Below, in pieces: positions 1 through 5,795 of a DNA stretch of 5,795 nt. Under the pieces are notes generated by a model. That model worked only from the letters and a program-made list of their open reading frames with translations, did no database searches and was not told the DNA's origin. The stretch is from an uncultured Devosia sp. (lineage in GTDB: Bacteria; Pseudomonadota; Alphaproteobacteria; Rhizobiales; Devosiaceae): assembly GCA_946481445.1 (NCBI GenBank), contig CAMLOA010000149.1, forward strand, positions 1-5,795, written 5' to 3'. How positions within the stretch are numbered: the first letter of the stretch is position 1; every line of letters starts with the position of its first letter. Made by a program: the position numbers and the translations under genes.

Positions 1-156
1 CGGCGACGTCACGGTGGTAGTCGGCGGGGTCATTCCCGAGCCCGACTACGACTTCCTCTACGAGGCCGGCGTCGCCGCCATTTTCGGACCCGGCACCAAT
101 GTGCTCGACGCGGCCTTTTCGGTGCTCAACGAAATCGAGGGAAGGCTCTCCAATCG

Positions 157-160
<4 letters not shown>
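1..160 (+). CDS. scpA: Methylmalonyl-CoA mutase, C-terminal end (5' truncated by window)
   Basis: This is the last 52 residues of the reading frame that begins at base 2 and stops with TGA at 158-160. The visible protein has VVVGGVIPEPDYDFLYEAGV followed by AAIFGPGTNVLDAAFSVLNEI, which is the end of the cobalamin-binding domain of methylmalonyl-CoA mutase. The GGVIP and IFGPGT segments are family hallmarks. The enzyme isomerises (R)-methylmalonyl-CoA to succinyl-CoA in the cytoplasm using adenosylcobalamin, and feeds propionyl-CoA carbon into the TCA cycle. The catalytic barrel and the B12-ligand histidine lie outside the window. The stop codon overlaps the start of the epimerase gene (ATGA), so the two are probably co-transcribed and translationally coupled. 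A related B12-dependent acyl-CoA mutase (for example ethylmalonyl-CoA mutase) cannot be fully excluded from this fragment, but the epimerase partner favours methylmalonyl-CoA mutase. Confidence 0.88.
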
Positions 161-561
<401 letters not shown>

Positions 562-563
562 GC

Positions 564-580
564 GTTAGCGGCACGCTAAC
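564..580. repeat. Perfect 7-bp hairpin just after the epimerase stop
   Basis: GTTAGCG (564-570) and CGCTAAC (574-580) are exact reverse complements separated by GCA. The stem begins three bases after the epimerase stop codon. This is the position expected of a transcription terminator or a 3'-end stabilising hairpin for the mutase-epimerase transcript. No run of T follows on the plus strand (the next bases are CAATCGGG), so it is not a classical intrinsic terminator. Confidence 0.5.
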
Positions 581-600
581 CAATCGGGCAGTTGAGCTAT

Positions 601-619
601 TCAGGTAAGGCAAACCTAA
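601..619. promoter_or_regulatory. Candidate operator resembling a DtxR/IdeR iron box
   Basis: TCAGGTAAGGCAAACCTAA has AGGT (603-606) and ACCT (614-617) half-sites separated by 7 nt. Compared by eye with the remembered DtxR/IdeR consensus TTAGGTTAGGCTAACCTAA it matches at 16 of 19 positions with identical spacing. It lies 43 bp upstream of the start of the c-di-GMP gene. A weak -35-like TTGAGC (592-597) precedes it, which would place the dyad over the spacer and -10 region and suit a repressor. Caution: alphaproteobacteria mainly use RirA, Irr and Fur/Mur for metal control, and their MntR (DtxR-family) sites differ from this consensus. The identity of the binding protein is unknown. Confidence 0.35.
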
Positions 620-621
620 CC

Positions 622-631
622 GCCCCGGGGC
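622..631. repeat. Short perfect palindrome in the spacer upstream of the c-di-GMP gene
   Basis: GCCCCGGGGC is self-complementary over 10 bp, lying just downstream of the iron-box-like dyad and inside the probable 5' leader of the next gene. In DNA this GC-rich it may be chance. No function is assigned. Confidence 0.3.
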
Positions 632-662
632 AGGATCGGTCAAAGTCCGGCATCTGATCCGG

Positions 663-3350
663 ATGGGGGAAACCGAACCGGTCGTGACGTCACATACAAA
701 CCATTCGCACGAATCGCGCCTGCGCTGGCTGAGGCCGATCCTGCTGCCGGCCGTGATGGCGCTCGGCGTGCTGGTGGCGGGCGGGGTGCTGATCGACCAG
801 CAGAACAGCGTGCTCAGCGAGCAGCGGATGCGGGCTTCGGTGCTGGCCGAGGTATCGCTGGTTCGCGCCAAGCTCGAAGGCAATATCAACGGCAATATCC
901 AGCTGGTGCGCGGGCTGGTTTCGACCATCTCGACCGAGCCGGACATGGACCAGCCGCGGTTTGCGGCCCTGGTCGCGAATCTCTTCGAGGAGCAGAGCCA
1001 GCTGCGCTCGGTGGCGGCCGCCCCCGATCTGGTCATTGCCATGACCTATCCGCTGGAGGGCAACGAAAAGGCCATCGGGCTCGATTACCGCACCAACGAT
1101 GCGCAGCGCGATGCCGTGCTCCGCGCCCGCGACACCGGCAAGCTGGTGCTGGCGGGACCGGTGGATCTGGTGCAGGGCGGGCGGGGCTTTGTGGGCCGCT
1201 TTCCGGTCTATACCAACACGCCCGCAGGCCGCCAGTTCTGGGGGGTGGTGTCTGCCGTGGTCGATGTCGGCCGCCTCTATGCCGATAGCGGGCTCATCGA
1301 TCGCTCGCTGGGCATCGACATTTCCATCACCGGCAAGGATGCCACCGGCGCCGCGGGCACCCGATTCTTCGGCGACGATCTGTCCGGCCTGTCACCCGTC
1401 ACGGCCGAGGTCATCCTGCCCTCCGGCTCCTGGGAAATCGCGGCCGTGCCCAAAGGCGGCTGGTCGGTGGCGCAGGGCGACCGCTGGATGCTGCGGCTGG
1501 GCATGGTGGTGGCCGGGCTGTTCATCCTGCTGCCTATCGTCATCACCGGCCGGCTGATGGGCGAGCGCCAGGCTCACTACCGCGAAGCGCAGGCGCGCGA
1601 GCGCGATCTGCAGCGCCTGTCCCGCCGGCTGGGCCTGGCCGTGGACACATCCCGCATCGCGGTCTGGGAGATGGATATCATCACCCGCGAGCTGGTGTGG
1701 GACGACCGGATGAACGAGCTCTACGGCCTCCCCACCGATGGCGGAATGCGCAATTACCTGCACTGGCGCGGCGCTCTGCATCCGGACGACCTGGCCAAGG
1801 CCGAGGCCGATTTCGCCAACGGCATCCGCACGGGCCGCTACAATTCCGAGTTCCGGACGCGCCATCCCAACGGGGACATCCGCCATATCCGCTCCATCGG
1901 CGCGGTCTATGCCGATCCGGGGCAGAATCCGAAGATCCTTGGCGTCAACTGGGACGTCACCAGCGACGTGCTGCTCAATGAGGATCTCAAGCGCGCCACG
2001 GCCCTCACCGAGGCCCGCAACCGCGAGCTGGAGGCCGCCCGCGTCCGCATCGAGCACAATGCGCTTCATGACAGCCTGACCGGGCTGCCCAACCGGCGCT
2101 ATCTCGATGACATGCTCAAGCGCCACGCCATGACCGGATACAAGGGCACCGGCAGCATGGCGCTGCTGCATATCGATCTCGACCGCTTCAAGCAGATCAA
2201 CGACACGCTCGGCCATGCCGCCGGCGACGCCATGCTCGTCCATGCCAGCACCGTGCTGATGCAGAACTGCCGGCACGCCGACTTTGTCGCCCGCATCGGG
2301 GGCGACGAATTCGTGGTACTGACCACGGCACAGGATGGCGATATCTACCTCAGCACGCTGGCCGAGAGCATCATCAAGCAGATGCGCCTGCCGGTAAGCT
2401 ATGAGGGCCATGAATGCCGCTTCGGCGTCAGCATCGGCATTGCCGCCGAGCGCGGCGATGCCATCGACGTCAAGCGCCTGCTGATCAATGCCGACATCGC
2501 GCTGTACCGGGCCAAGGGCCGCGGGCGCAACCGCTTCGAGTTCTTCTCGGAGGCCCTGCAGGCGGAAGTTGTCCAGACCAAGCGGGTGGCCGACGAGATC
2601 CTCAACGGTCTCGAACGGAACGAGTTCGTGGCCTATTACCAGCCCCAGTTCGATGCCCGGACGCTCGACTTGGTGGGCGTCGAGGCCCTGGCGCGCTGGC
2701 GCCACCCGACCGATGGCATCAAGGCGCCCGATAGCTTCATGCCCATTGCCGAAGAGCTCAACGTGGTGTCCACGCTCGATCGCCTGATCCTGGAACAGGC
2801 GCTGGCCGACCTTGCCCGCTGGGAAGCCATGGGGCTGCACGTGCCGCGGGCGTCGGTCAATGTGTCGCTGCGGCGCCTGCATGACGAGGACCTGATCCGC
2901 GGCCTGCGCCAGCTCGACATCGCCCCCGGCCGTGTCTCCTTCGAGCTGGTGGAATCGATCTACCTGGATGAAAGCGACAGCCTGGTCGCCTGGAATATTG
3001 ACCAGATCAAGGATTTGGGCATCGATATCGAGATCGATGACTTCGGCACCGGCTATGCCTCCATCGTGTCGCTGCAGAAGCTGCGGCCCGCCCGGCTCAA
3101 GATCGATCGCCAGCTGGTCAACCCCATCCTGGTCGATCCGGCCCAGCGCCAGTTGCTCGACTCCATCGTCGATATCGGCAAGGCCATGGGCATCGGGGTG
3201 GTCGCCGAGGGCGTCGAGACCATGGATCATGCCCGCATGCTGGCCGATATGGGCGTGGATATCCTGCAGGGATATGCGTTCTCGCGGCCCCTCAGCGCGG
3301 CAGACCTCGAGACTTTCCTCGGCAAGCAGGCCTGGCGCCAGGCGTCGTAG
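663..3350 (+). CDS. Membrane-bound CHASE-PAS-GGDEF-EAL protein (c-di-GMP cyclase/phosphodiesterase)
   Basis: This 895-aa inner-membrane signalling protein is predicted to make and/or degrade cyclic di-GMP. Domain order: TM1 about 25-44; periplasmic CHASE sensor about 75-235, with the motif stretch YPLEGNEKAIGLDYR from Y129 and LAGPVDLVQGGRGF following; TM2 about 279-299; a charged linker; PAS_3-type fold about 320-438; a signalling helix about 440-465; GGDEF domain from DSLTGLPNR at 470; EAL domain to the C-terminus. The cyclase site is GGDEF at 546-550, with metal/substrate residues D505, N513 and D522. The product-inhibition RxxD is present as RHAD (537-540), five residues before GGDEF. The EAL site keeps E674 (EAL), N733, E761, D792-D793 (DDFGTG), K813, E849 and Q869. 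Both activities are therefore possible, but the net direction cannot be read from sequence. The ATG at 663 has a poor ribosome-binding site. GTG at 684, after GGGGGA at 665-670, is an alternative start that loses seven residues. The ligand of the CHASE domain is unknown. Confidence 0.95.
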   Translation: MGETEPVVTSHTNHSHESRLRWLRPILLPAVMALGVLVAGGVLIDQQNSVLSEQRMRASVLAEVSLVRAKLEGNINGNIQLVRGLVSTISTEPDMDQPRFAALVANLFEEQSQLRSVAAAPDLVIAMTYPLEGNEKAIGLDYRTNDAQRDAVLRARDTGKLVLAGPVDLVQGGRGFVGRFPVYTNTPAGRQFWGVVSAVVDVGRLYADSGLIDRSLGIDISITGKDATGAAGTRFFGDDLSGLSPVTAEVILPSGSWEIAAVPKGGWSVAQGDRWMLRLGMVVAGLFILLPIVITGRLMGERQAHYREAQARERDLQRLSRRLGLAVDTSRIAVWEMDIITRELVWDDRMNELYGLPTDGGMRNYLHWRGALHPDDLAKAEADFANGIRTGRYNSEFRTRHPNGDIRHIRSIGAVYADPGQNPKILGVNWDVTSDVLLNEDLKRATALTEARNRELEAARVRIEHNALHDSLTGLPNRRYLDDMLKRHAMTGYKGTGSMALLHIDLDRFKQINDTLGHAAGDAMLVHASTVLMQNCRHADFVARIGGDEFVVLTTAQDGDIYLSTLAESIIKQMRLPVSYEGHECRFGVSIGIAAERGDAIDVKRLLINADIALYRAKGRGRNRFEFFSEALQAEVVQTKRVADEILNGLERNEFVAYYQPQFDARTLDLVGVEALARWRHPTDGIKAPDSFMPIAEELNVVSTLDRLILEQALADLARWEAMGLHVPRASVNVSLRRLHDEDLIRGLRQLDIAPGRVSFELVESIYLDESDSLVAWNIDQIKDLGIDIEIDDFGTGYASIVSLQKLRPARLKIDRQLVNPILVDPAQRQLLDSIVDIGKAMGIGVVAEGVETMDHARMLADMGVDILQGYAFSRPLSAADLETFLGKQAWRQAS

Positions 3351-3361
3351 CCCGGCGCCGG
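3330..3361. repeat. Paired GGCGCC-centred palindromes at a convergent gene junction
   Basis: GCCTGGCGCCAGGC (3330-3343) is a perfect 14-bp palindrome in the last codons of the c-di-GMP gene. CCGGCGCCGG (3352-3361) is a perfect 10-bp palindrome just past its stop. Their centres are exactly 20 bp apart. The two GGCGCC cores can also pair with each other into one longer hairpin (about 8 bp with a bulged T). The site is between converging transcripts and could help end both, but there is no T-run on either strand. Confidence 0.35.
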
Positions 3362-3369
3362 ACCGCGGC

Positions 3370-4095
3370 TCAATCCACCAGGAAATAGGTGATCGTGGTG
3401 ACCACGCGCACCTTCTTGTCGATCTGCTTTTCCGGGCGATCGTTGGGAATGTCCACGGCGGGAAGGATTTCGAACACGCCCTGGTTGGCGGTCTGGATAT
3501 CGCCCACCTGCGCGCCCGATTCGACGGCGAACTGCTCGGCGGTTTCCTTGGCGCGCTGGGTGGCCTCGGTCAGCATCTCGCTCTTGAGGTCGTTGATGCC
3601 GGTAAAGACGAAGCTGGCGCCGGCACTATAGGCATCCGAGGAAAAGACCACCCCCTGCCGCAGCAGGTCGGCCACCGACCGGCTGGCATCGGCCAGTTCG
3701 GTCACCTTGTCGGAGGTCACCAGCAGGTCCTCGGTCAGCACGAAGCGGTATTCGTCCGGGGTGGAACCGGCATTGTAGCCGGCGGCCCGGTCCTCCACGA
3801 GCACGTTCTGCACCTGGATCTCGTCTTCGCCGAAGCCGCGCTCGCTGAGGAAGGCAATGACCGAAGCTTCGGAGCGCTCGAGGCTGGCCCGCGCGGCTTC
3901 GAGCGTGGCGCCGGTGGCCACGAAACGGATGGGCCAGAAGCCCAGATTGGCCTGGACGGCCCGTTCGCTGAGGCCCTTGACGGTCACCACCCGCAGCGGC
4001 TGCCGGCTTTCCACCAGCGAGGTGCCGACAAACCAGCCGGCCAGCGCTATGCCGACCGCCACAAAAAGCGCTGCAACAACACCCACGAATTTCAT
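3370..4095 (-). CDS. Membrane-anchored SIMPL (DUF541, YggE/BP26-like) protein
   Basis: A 241-aa protein read from ATG at 4095-4093 to TGA at 3372-3370. The N-terminus MKFVGVVAALFVAVGIALAG continues into WFVG, giving one hydrophobic segment (about residues 4-24) that is either an uncleaved anchor or a signal peptide. The rest should be periplasmic. The body carries the SIMPL/DUF541 pattern: VVTVKGLSER near the start, LERSEASVIAFLSERGF, then GF.EDEIQVQNV, a YRF.LTEDLLVTS strand, and the ATQRAKETAEQFA helix near the C-terminus. No catalytic residues are known for this family. Relatives such as YggE and Brucella BP26 are linked to stress tolerance or oligomeric envelope structures, and no more specific role can be claimed here. 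An upstream ATG at 4128 would add 11 unlikely residues. The 4095 start is chosen because GAGGGA lies 6 nt before it and it opens the hydrophobic segment. The gene is convergent with the c-di-GMP gene and divergent from the oxidoreductase gene. Confidence 0.9.
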   Translation of the reverse strand: MKFVGVVAALFVAVGIALAGWFVGTSLVESRQPLRVVTVKGLSERAVQANLGFWPIRFVATGATLEAARASLERSEASVIAFLSERGFGEDEIQVQNVLVEDRAAGYNAGSTPDEYRFVLTEDLLVTSDKVTELADASRSVADLLRQGVVFSSDAYSAGASFVFTGINDLKSEMLTEATQRAKETAEQFAVESGAQVGDIQTANQGVFEILPAVDIPNDRPEKQIDKKVRVVTTITYFLVD

Positions 4096-4101
4096 GATAG
4101 G

Positions 4102-4107
4102 TCCCTC
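4102..4107 (-). promoter_or_regulatory. Ribosome binding site that decides the SIMPL gene start
   Basis: On the minus strand GAGGGA precedes the ATG at 4095 with 6 nt of spacing. This supports the 4095 start over the longer reading from 4128. Confidence 0.75.
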
Positions 4108-4111
4108 ATCT

Positions 4112-4128
4112 GTGCCCCATGCGGGCAC
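4112..4128. repeat. Inverted repeat GTGCCC-N5-GGGCAC in the divergent intergenic region
   Basis: GTGCCC (4112-4117) and GGGCAC (4123-4128) are perfect 6-bp arms separated by CATGC. A self-complementary GATCGATC (4129-4136) follows immediately. The dyad lies 17 bp upstream of the SIMPL start and 56 bp upstream of the oxidoreductase start, a plausible operator position for either gene. The GTG...CAC ends are common in transcription-factor sites, but I cannot assign a family. Confidence 0.4.
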
Positions 4129-4137
4129 GATCGATCA

Positions 4138-4156
4138 GCGCCACTCAGAGTGGCGC
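4138..4156. repeat. Perfect 8-bp inverted repeat with 3-nt centre, candidate operator or hairpin
   Basis: GCGCCACTCAGAGTGGCGC has perfect 8-bp arms (4138-4145 and 4149-4156) around CAG. It is the strongest dyad in the window and lies in non-coding DNA between two divergent genes, 27 bp upstream of the oxidoreductase start. It could be an operator, or a hairpin in the 5' leader of the oxidoreductase mRNA. It does not look like a terminator, since no T-run follows on either strand. Confidence 0.5.
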
Positions 4157-4170
4157 AATGATGGCATAGT

Positions 4171-4176
4171 GAGGAG
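4171..4176 (+). promoter_or_regulatory. Ribosome binding site of the oxidoreductase gene
   Basis: GAGGAG lies 7 nt before the ATG at 4184. An in-frame TGA at 4181-4183 touches the ATG directly, so the gene cannot start further upstream. Confidence 0.8.
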
Positions 4177-4183
4177 CGGCTGA

Positions 4184-5218
4184 ATGGGTCATGAACGGGG
4201 CAGGTTTGGGCTGGGTGTGGTGGGCGCAGGCATGGGGGCCAAGCCGCATGCCCTGGCGCTGAAGGCCCTCAACGACCGGATCGAGGTACGGGGCGTGTGG
4301 CGGCGCAGCCGGCCCGAACTCGAGCAGTTCTGCGCCGAGCACGGCTTTGCTGCCGCCCCCAGCTACGAGGCCCTGCTGGCCGATCCGGCAGTCGACGCCA
4401 TCCTGGTACTCACGCCGCCAAATGCGCGCGAAGCGATCGTCGCGGCCGCCGCGCAGGCGGGCAAGCATGTGCTGATGGAGAAGCCGGTCGAGCGCTCGAC
4501 GGCGGCCGCCCTACGGATTGTAGAGGCCTGCGAAAGCGCGGGGGTGACGCTGGGCATCATCTTCCAGCACCGGTTCCGGGCGGCCTCGAAAGCCCTGGCC
4601 GAAACGGTCGCATCCGGGGCGATGGGGCCGCTGCATGCCGTGCACCTGGTGGTGCCCTGGTGGCGGCCGCAGCAGGGCTATTACGACAAGCCGGGACGGG
4701 GCACCTTCGCCCAAGACGGCGGCGGGGTGCTCATCACCCAGGCCATCCATTCTCTGGACCTGATGCTGAGCCTCACCGGGCCGGTCAAGGCGGTGACGGC
4801 ATTGTCAGCCACGACCGGCCTGCACAGAATCGAAACCGAGGACTTCGTCGCCGGCGGGCTCGAATTCGCCAATGGCGCGGTGGGCGGGCTGTTGGCCACC
4901 ACGGCCAATTTTCCGGGCGGCGCGGAGAGCCTGACCCTCAATTTCGACCAGGCCAGCGCCACGCTCACCGGCGGCAATCTGACTCTCTGCTGGCAGGACG
5001 GCCGCACCGAGACCGTTGGCGAGGCCAGCAATTCGGGCGGCGGCGCCGACCCCATGGCCTTTCCCTTCGACTGGCACATGGCCCAGATCGCCGACTTCGC
5101 CGATGCGGTGCAGGCGGGGCGCCAGCCGGTCTCCACCGGCCGAACCGCCCTCAACGTGCACCGGCTGATCGACGCGCTGATCCGGTCAGGCAGGGAAGGC
5201 AGGCGGGTGGAGGTTTAG
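4184..5218 (+). CDS. Gfo/Idh/MocA-family NAD(P)-dependent oxidoreductase
   Basis: This complete 344-aa cytoplasmic protein has normal family length. The N-terminal Rossmann fold carries GVVGAGMG (residues 11-18) for dinucleotide binding, then AILVLTPPNA and HVLMEKPVERS with the family's EKP at 99-101, where K100 is the usual catalytic lysine. The C-terminal substrate domain has GGGVLITQAIHSLDL, with the expected catalytic histidine at H189. In this motif the aspartate often seen four residues before the histidine is T185, giving the TQAIH variant found in part of the family. Members oxidise or reduce hydroxyls of sugars, inositols or related cyclic compounds. The substrate here cannot be named, and there is no adjacent sugar operon within view to help. 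The convergent ABC transporter gene next to it is a neighbour on the other strand, so joint function is only a guess. Confidence 0.93.
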   Translation: MGHERGRFGLGVVGAGMGAKPHALALKALNDRIEVRGVWRRSRPELEQFCAEHGFAAAPSYEALLADPAVDAILVLTPPNAREAIVAAAAQAGKHVLMEKPVERSTAAALRIVEACESAGVTLGIIFQHRFRAASKALAETVASGAMGPLHAVHLVVPWWRPQQGYYDKPGRGTFAQDGGGVLITQAIHSLDLMLSLTGPVKAVTALSATTGLHRIETEDFVAGGLEFANGAVGGLLATTANFPGGAESLTLNFDQASATLTGGNLTLCWQDGRTETVGEASNSGGGADPMAFPFDWHMAQIADFADAVQAGRQPVSTGRTALNVHRLIDALIRSGREGRRVEV

Positions 5219-5244
5219 GCCCACCCAACGGCGAGGTCTGCGCC

Positions 5245-5795
5245 TCACGCCGCGGCCGCCTTGCGGGCAAGGCGGGCTCGGATGGATTCCACATCGGCCC
5301 GGGGCGTGGCGGCAAACAGGGTCTTGGTATAGTCGTGCTGCGGATCGGCGAAGACCGCATCGCGGCTCCCGTGTTCCACCACGTCGCCGAAATACATCAC
5401 CATGACTTCGTCGGCGATGTAGCGCACGACGCTGAGGTCATGGCTGATGAAGACATAGGTCAGCCCGAACTCGTCCTGCAGGTCCTTGAGCAGGTTGAGG
5501 ATCTGGGCCTGGACCGACAGGTCGAGCGCCGAGACCGGCTCATCGAGCACGAGGAAGCTGGGATTGAGCATCAGCGCGCGGGCTATGGCGATGCGCTGGC
5601 GCTGCCCGCCCGAGAACATGTGCGGATAGCGGTTGAAGTGCTCGGGACCCAGGCCGACCTTGATCAGCATGGCCATGGCCCTTTCACGCCGCTCCTCAGC
5701 ACCCATCCGGGTATTGAGCAGCAGCGGCTCGGCCAGCACGTCGCCGATCTTCTGGCGCGGATTGAGCGAGCCATAGGGGTTCTGGAAGACGATCT
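5245..5795 (-). CDS. Peptide-type ABC transporter ATP-binding protein, DppF/OppF-like (N-terminus beyond window)
   Basis: 182 C-terminal residues are visible. The frame is open to the right edge, so the true start and Walker A lie outside the window. Visible in order: Q-loop IVFQNPYGSLNPR (bases about 5755-5793), ABC signature SGGQRQRIAIARAL, Walker B FLVLDEPVSALD, D-loop into LSVQAQIL, and the H-switch FISHDLSVVRYIAD. The C-terminal part has GDVVEHG and PQHDYTKTLFAATP, the extension typical of oligopeptide-family ATPases. FQNPYGSLNP is the form usual for the second ATPase (DppF/OppF) rather than the first. It would energise import of di- or oligopeptides, or of other ligands handled by this transporter family, at the inner membrane. 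Being DppF-like and followed by a convergent gene, it is probably the last gene of its operon. A GTG inside the visible frame at 5739 is not the start, because conserved coding continues upstream of it. Confidence 0.93.
   Translation of the reverse strand, partial: IVFQNPYGSLNPRQKIGDVLAEPLLLNTRMGAEERRERAMAMLIKVGLGPEHFNRYPHMFSGGQRQRIAIARALMLNPSFLVLDEPVSALDLSVQAQILNLLKDLQDEFGLTYVFISHDLSVVRYIADEVMVMYFGDVVEHGSRDAVFADPQHDYTKTLFAATPRADVESIRARLARKAAAA

Noticed and set aside
567..610. tRNA-like text on the minus strand (TAGCTCA ... ATTGGTTAGCGTGCC resembles a D-arm)
   Set aside because: The D-stem arms do not pair (GCTC against GCGT), the loop is several bases too long, and no anticodon arm, T-arm or acceptor stem can be found. 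The adjoining DNA is the epimerase coding end. Chance similarity, or at most a decayed fragment.
693..713. Histidine cluster near the N-terminus of the c-di-GMP protein (H11, H14, H16) as a metal sensor
   Set aside because: Three histidines in a short cytoplasmic tail are too little to support metal binding, and the exact start of the protein is uncertain.
1392..3230. A 612-codon open frame on the minus strand, antisense to the c-di-GMP gene
   Set aside because: The plus strand encodes clear PAS, GGDEF and EAL motifs over the same bases. The antisense translation shows no recognisable domain, and long antisense frames are expected in DNA of this GC content.
2932..4161. A 409-codon plus-strand frame running from the EAL region across the SIMPL gene
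   Set aside because: It covers the antisense of the SIMPL gene and an alternate frame of the EAL domain, both of which have strong family motifs in their own frames. It has no coherent domain of its own.
4142..4170. Possible sigma-70 promoter with -10 CATAGT (4165-4170) for the oxidoreductase
   Set aside because: There is no acceptable -35 at the right spacing, and a start about 7 nt downstream would remove the well-placed ribosome binding site at 4171-4176.
5219..5244. Terminator between the oxidoreductase and the ABC ATPase gene
   Set aside because: Only a weak imperfect GAGG/CCTC repeat is present, with no stable stem and no T-run.

Overview
The window is a GC-rich stretch of chromosome with tightly packed genes and SIMPL, Gfo/Idh/MocA and peptide-ABC-transporter families. 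It looks alphaproteobacterial, most likely Hyphomicrobiales and perhaps Devosia-like. That placement is inferred from gene content, codon use and protein style, not from a marker gene.

Layout, left to right. (1) The last 52 codons of a methylmalonyl-CoA mutase (plus strand) overlap by ATGA a complete methylmalonyl-CoA epimerase gene. Together they form the end of the propionyl-CoA to succinyl-CoA pathway. (2) A spacer of about 100 bp follows. It holds a perfect 7-bp hairpin just after the epimerase stop and a 19-bp dyad that resembles an actinobacterial DtxR/IdeR iron box. (3) A large plus-strand gene encodes an 895-aa membrane-bound c-di-GMP protein with the order TM, CHASE, TM, PAS, GGDEF, EAL. 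Its diguanylate cyclase, inhibitory-site and phosphodiesterase motifs are all present. (4) Convergent to it, with a 19-bp gap, is a minus-strand gene for a membrane-anchored SIMPL (DUF541, YggE/BP26-like) protein. (5) A divergent intergenic region of about 88 bp is crowded with perfect inverted repeats. (6) A plus-strand gene encodes a Gfo/Idh/MocA-family NAD(P)-dependent oxidoreductase. (7) After a short convergent gap comes the 3' part of a minus-strand gene for a DppF/OppF-type ABC transporter ATPase, which runs off the right edge.

The genes do not form a single system: mutase and epimerase belong together, and the others are neighbouring single genes or operon ends. I see no phage, insertion sequence, CRISPR, tRNA or defence module. 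Most of the window is ordinary core-type genome. The items most worth a second look are the iron-box-like dyad in front of the c-di-GMP gene and the cluster of palindromes between the SIMPL and oxidoreductase genes.
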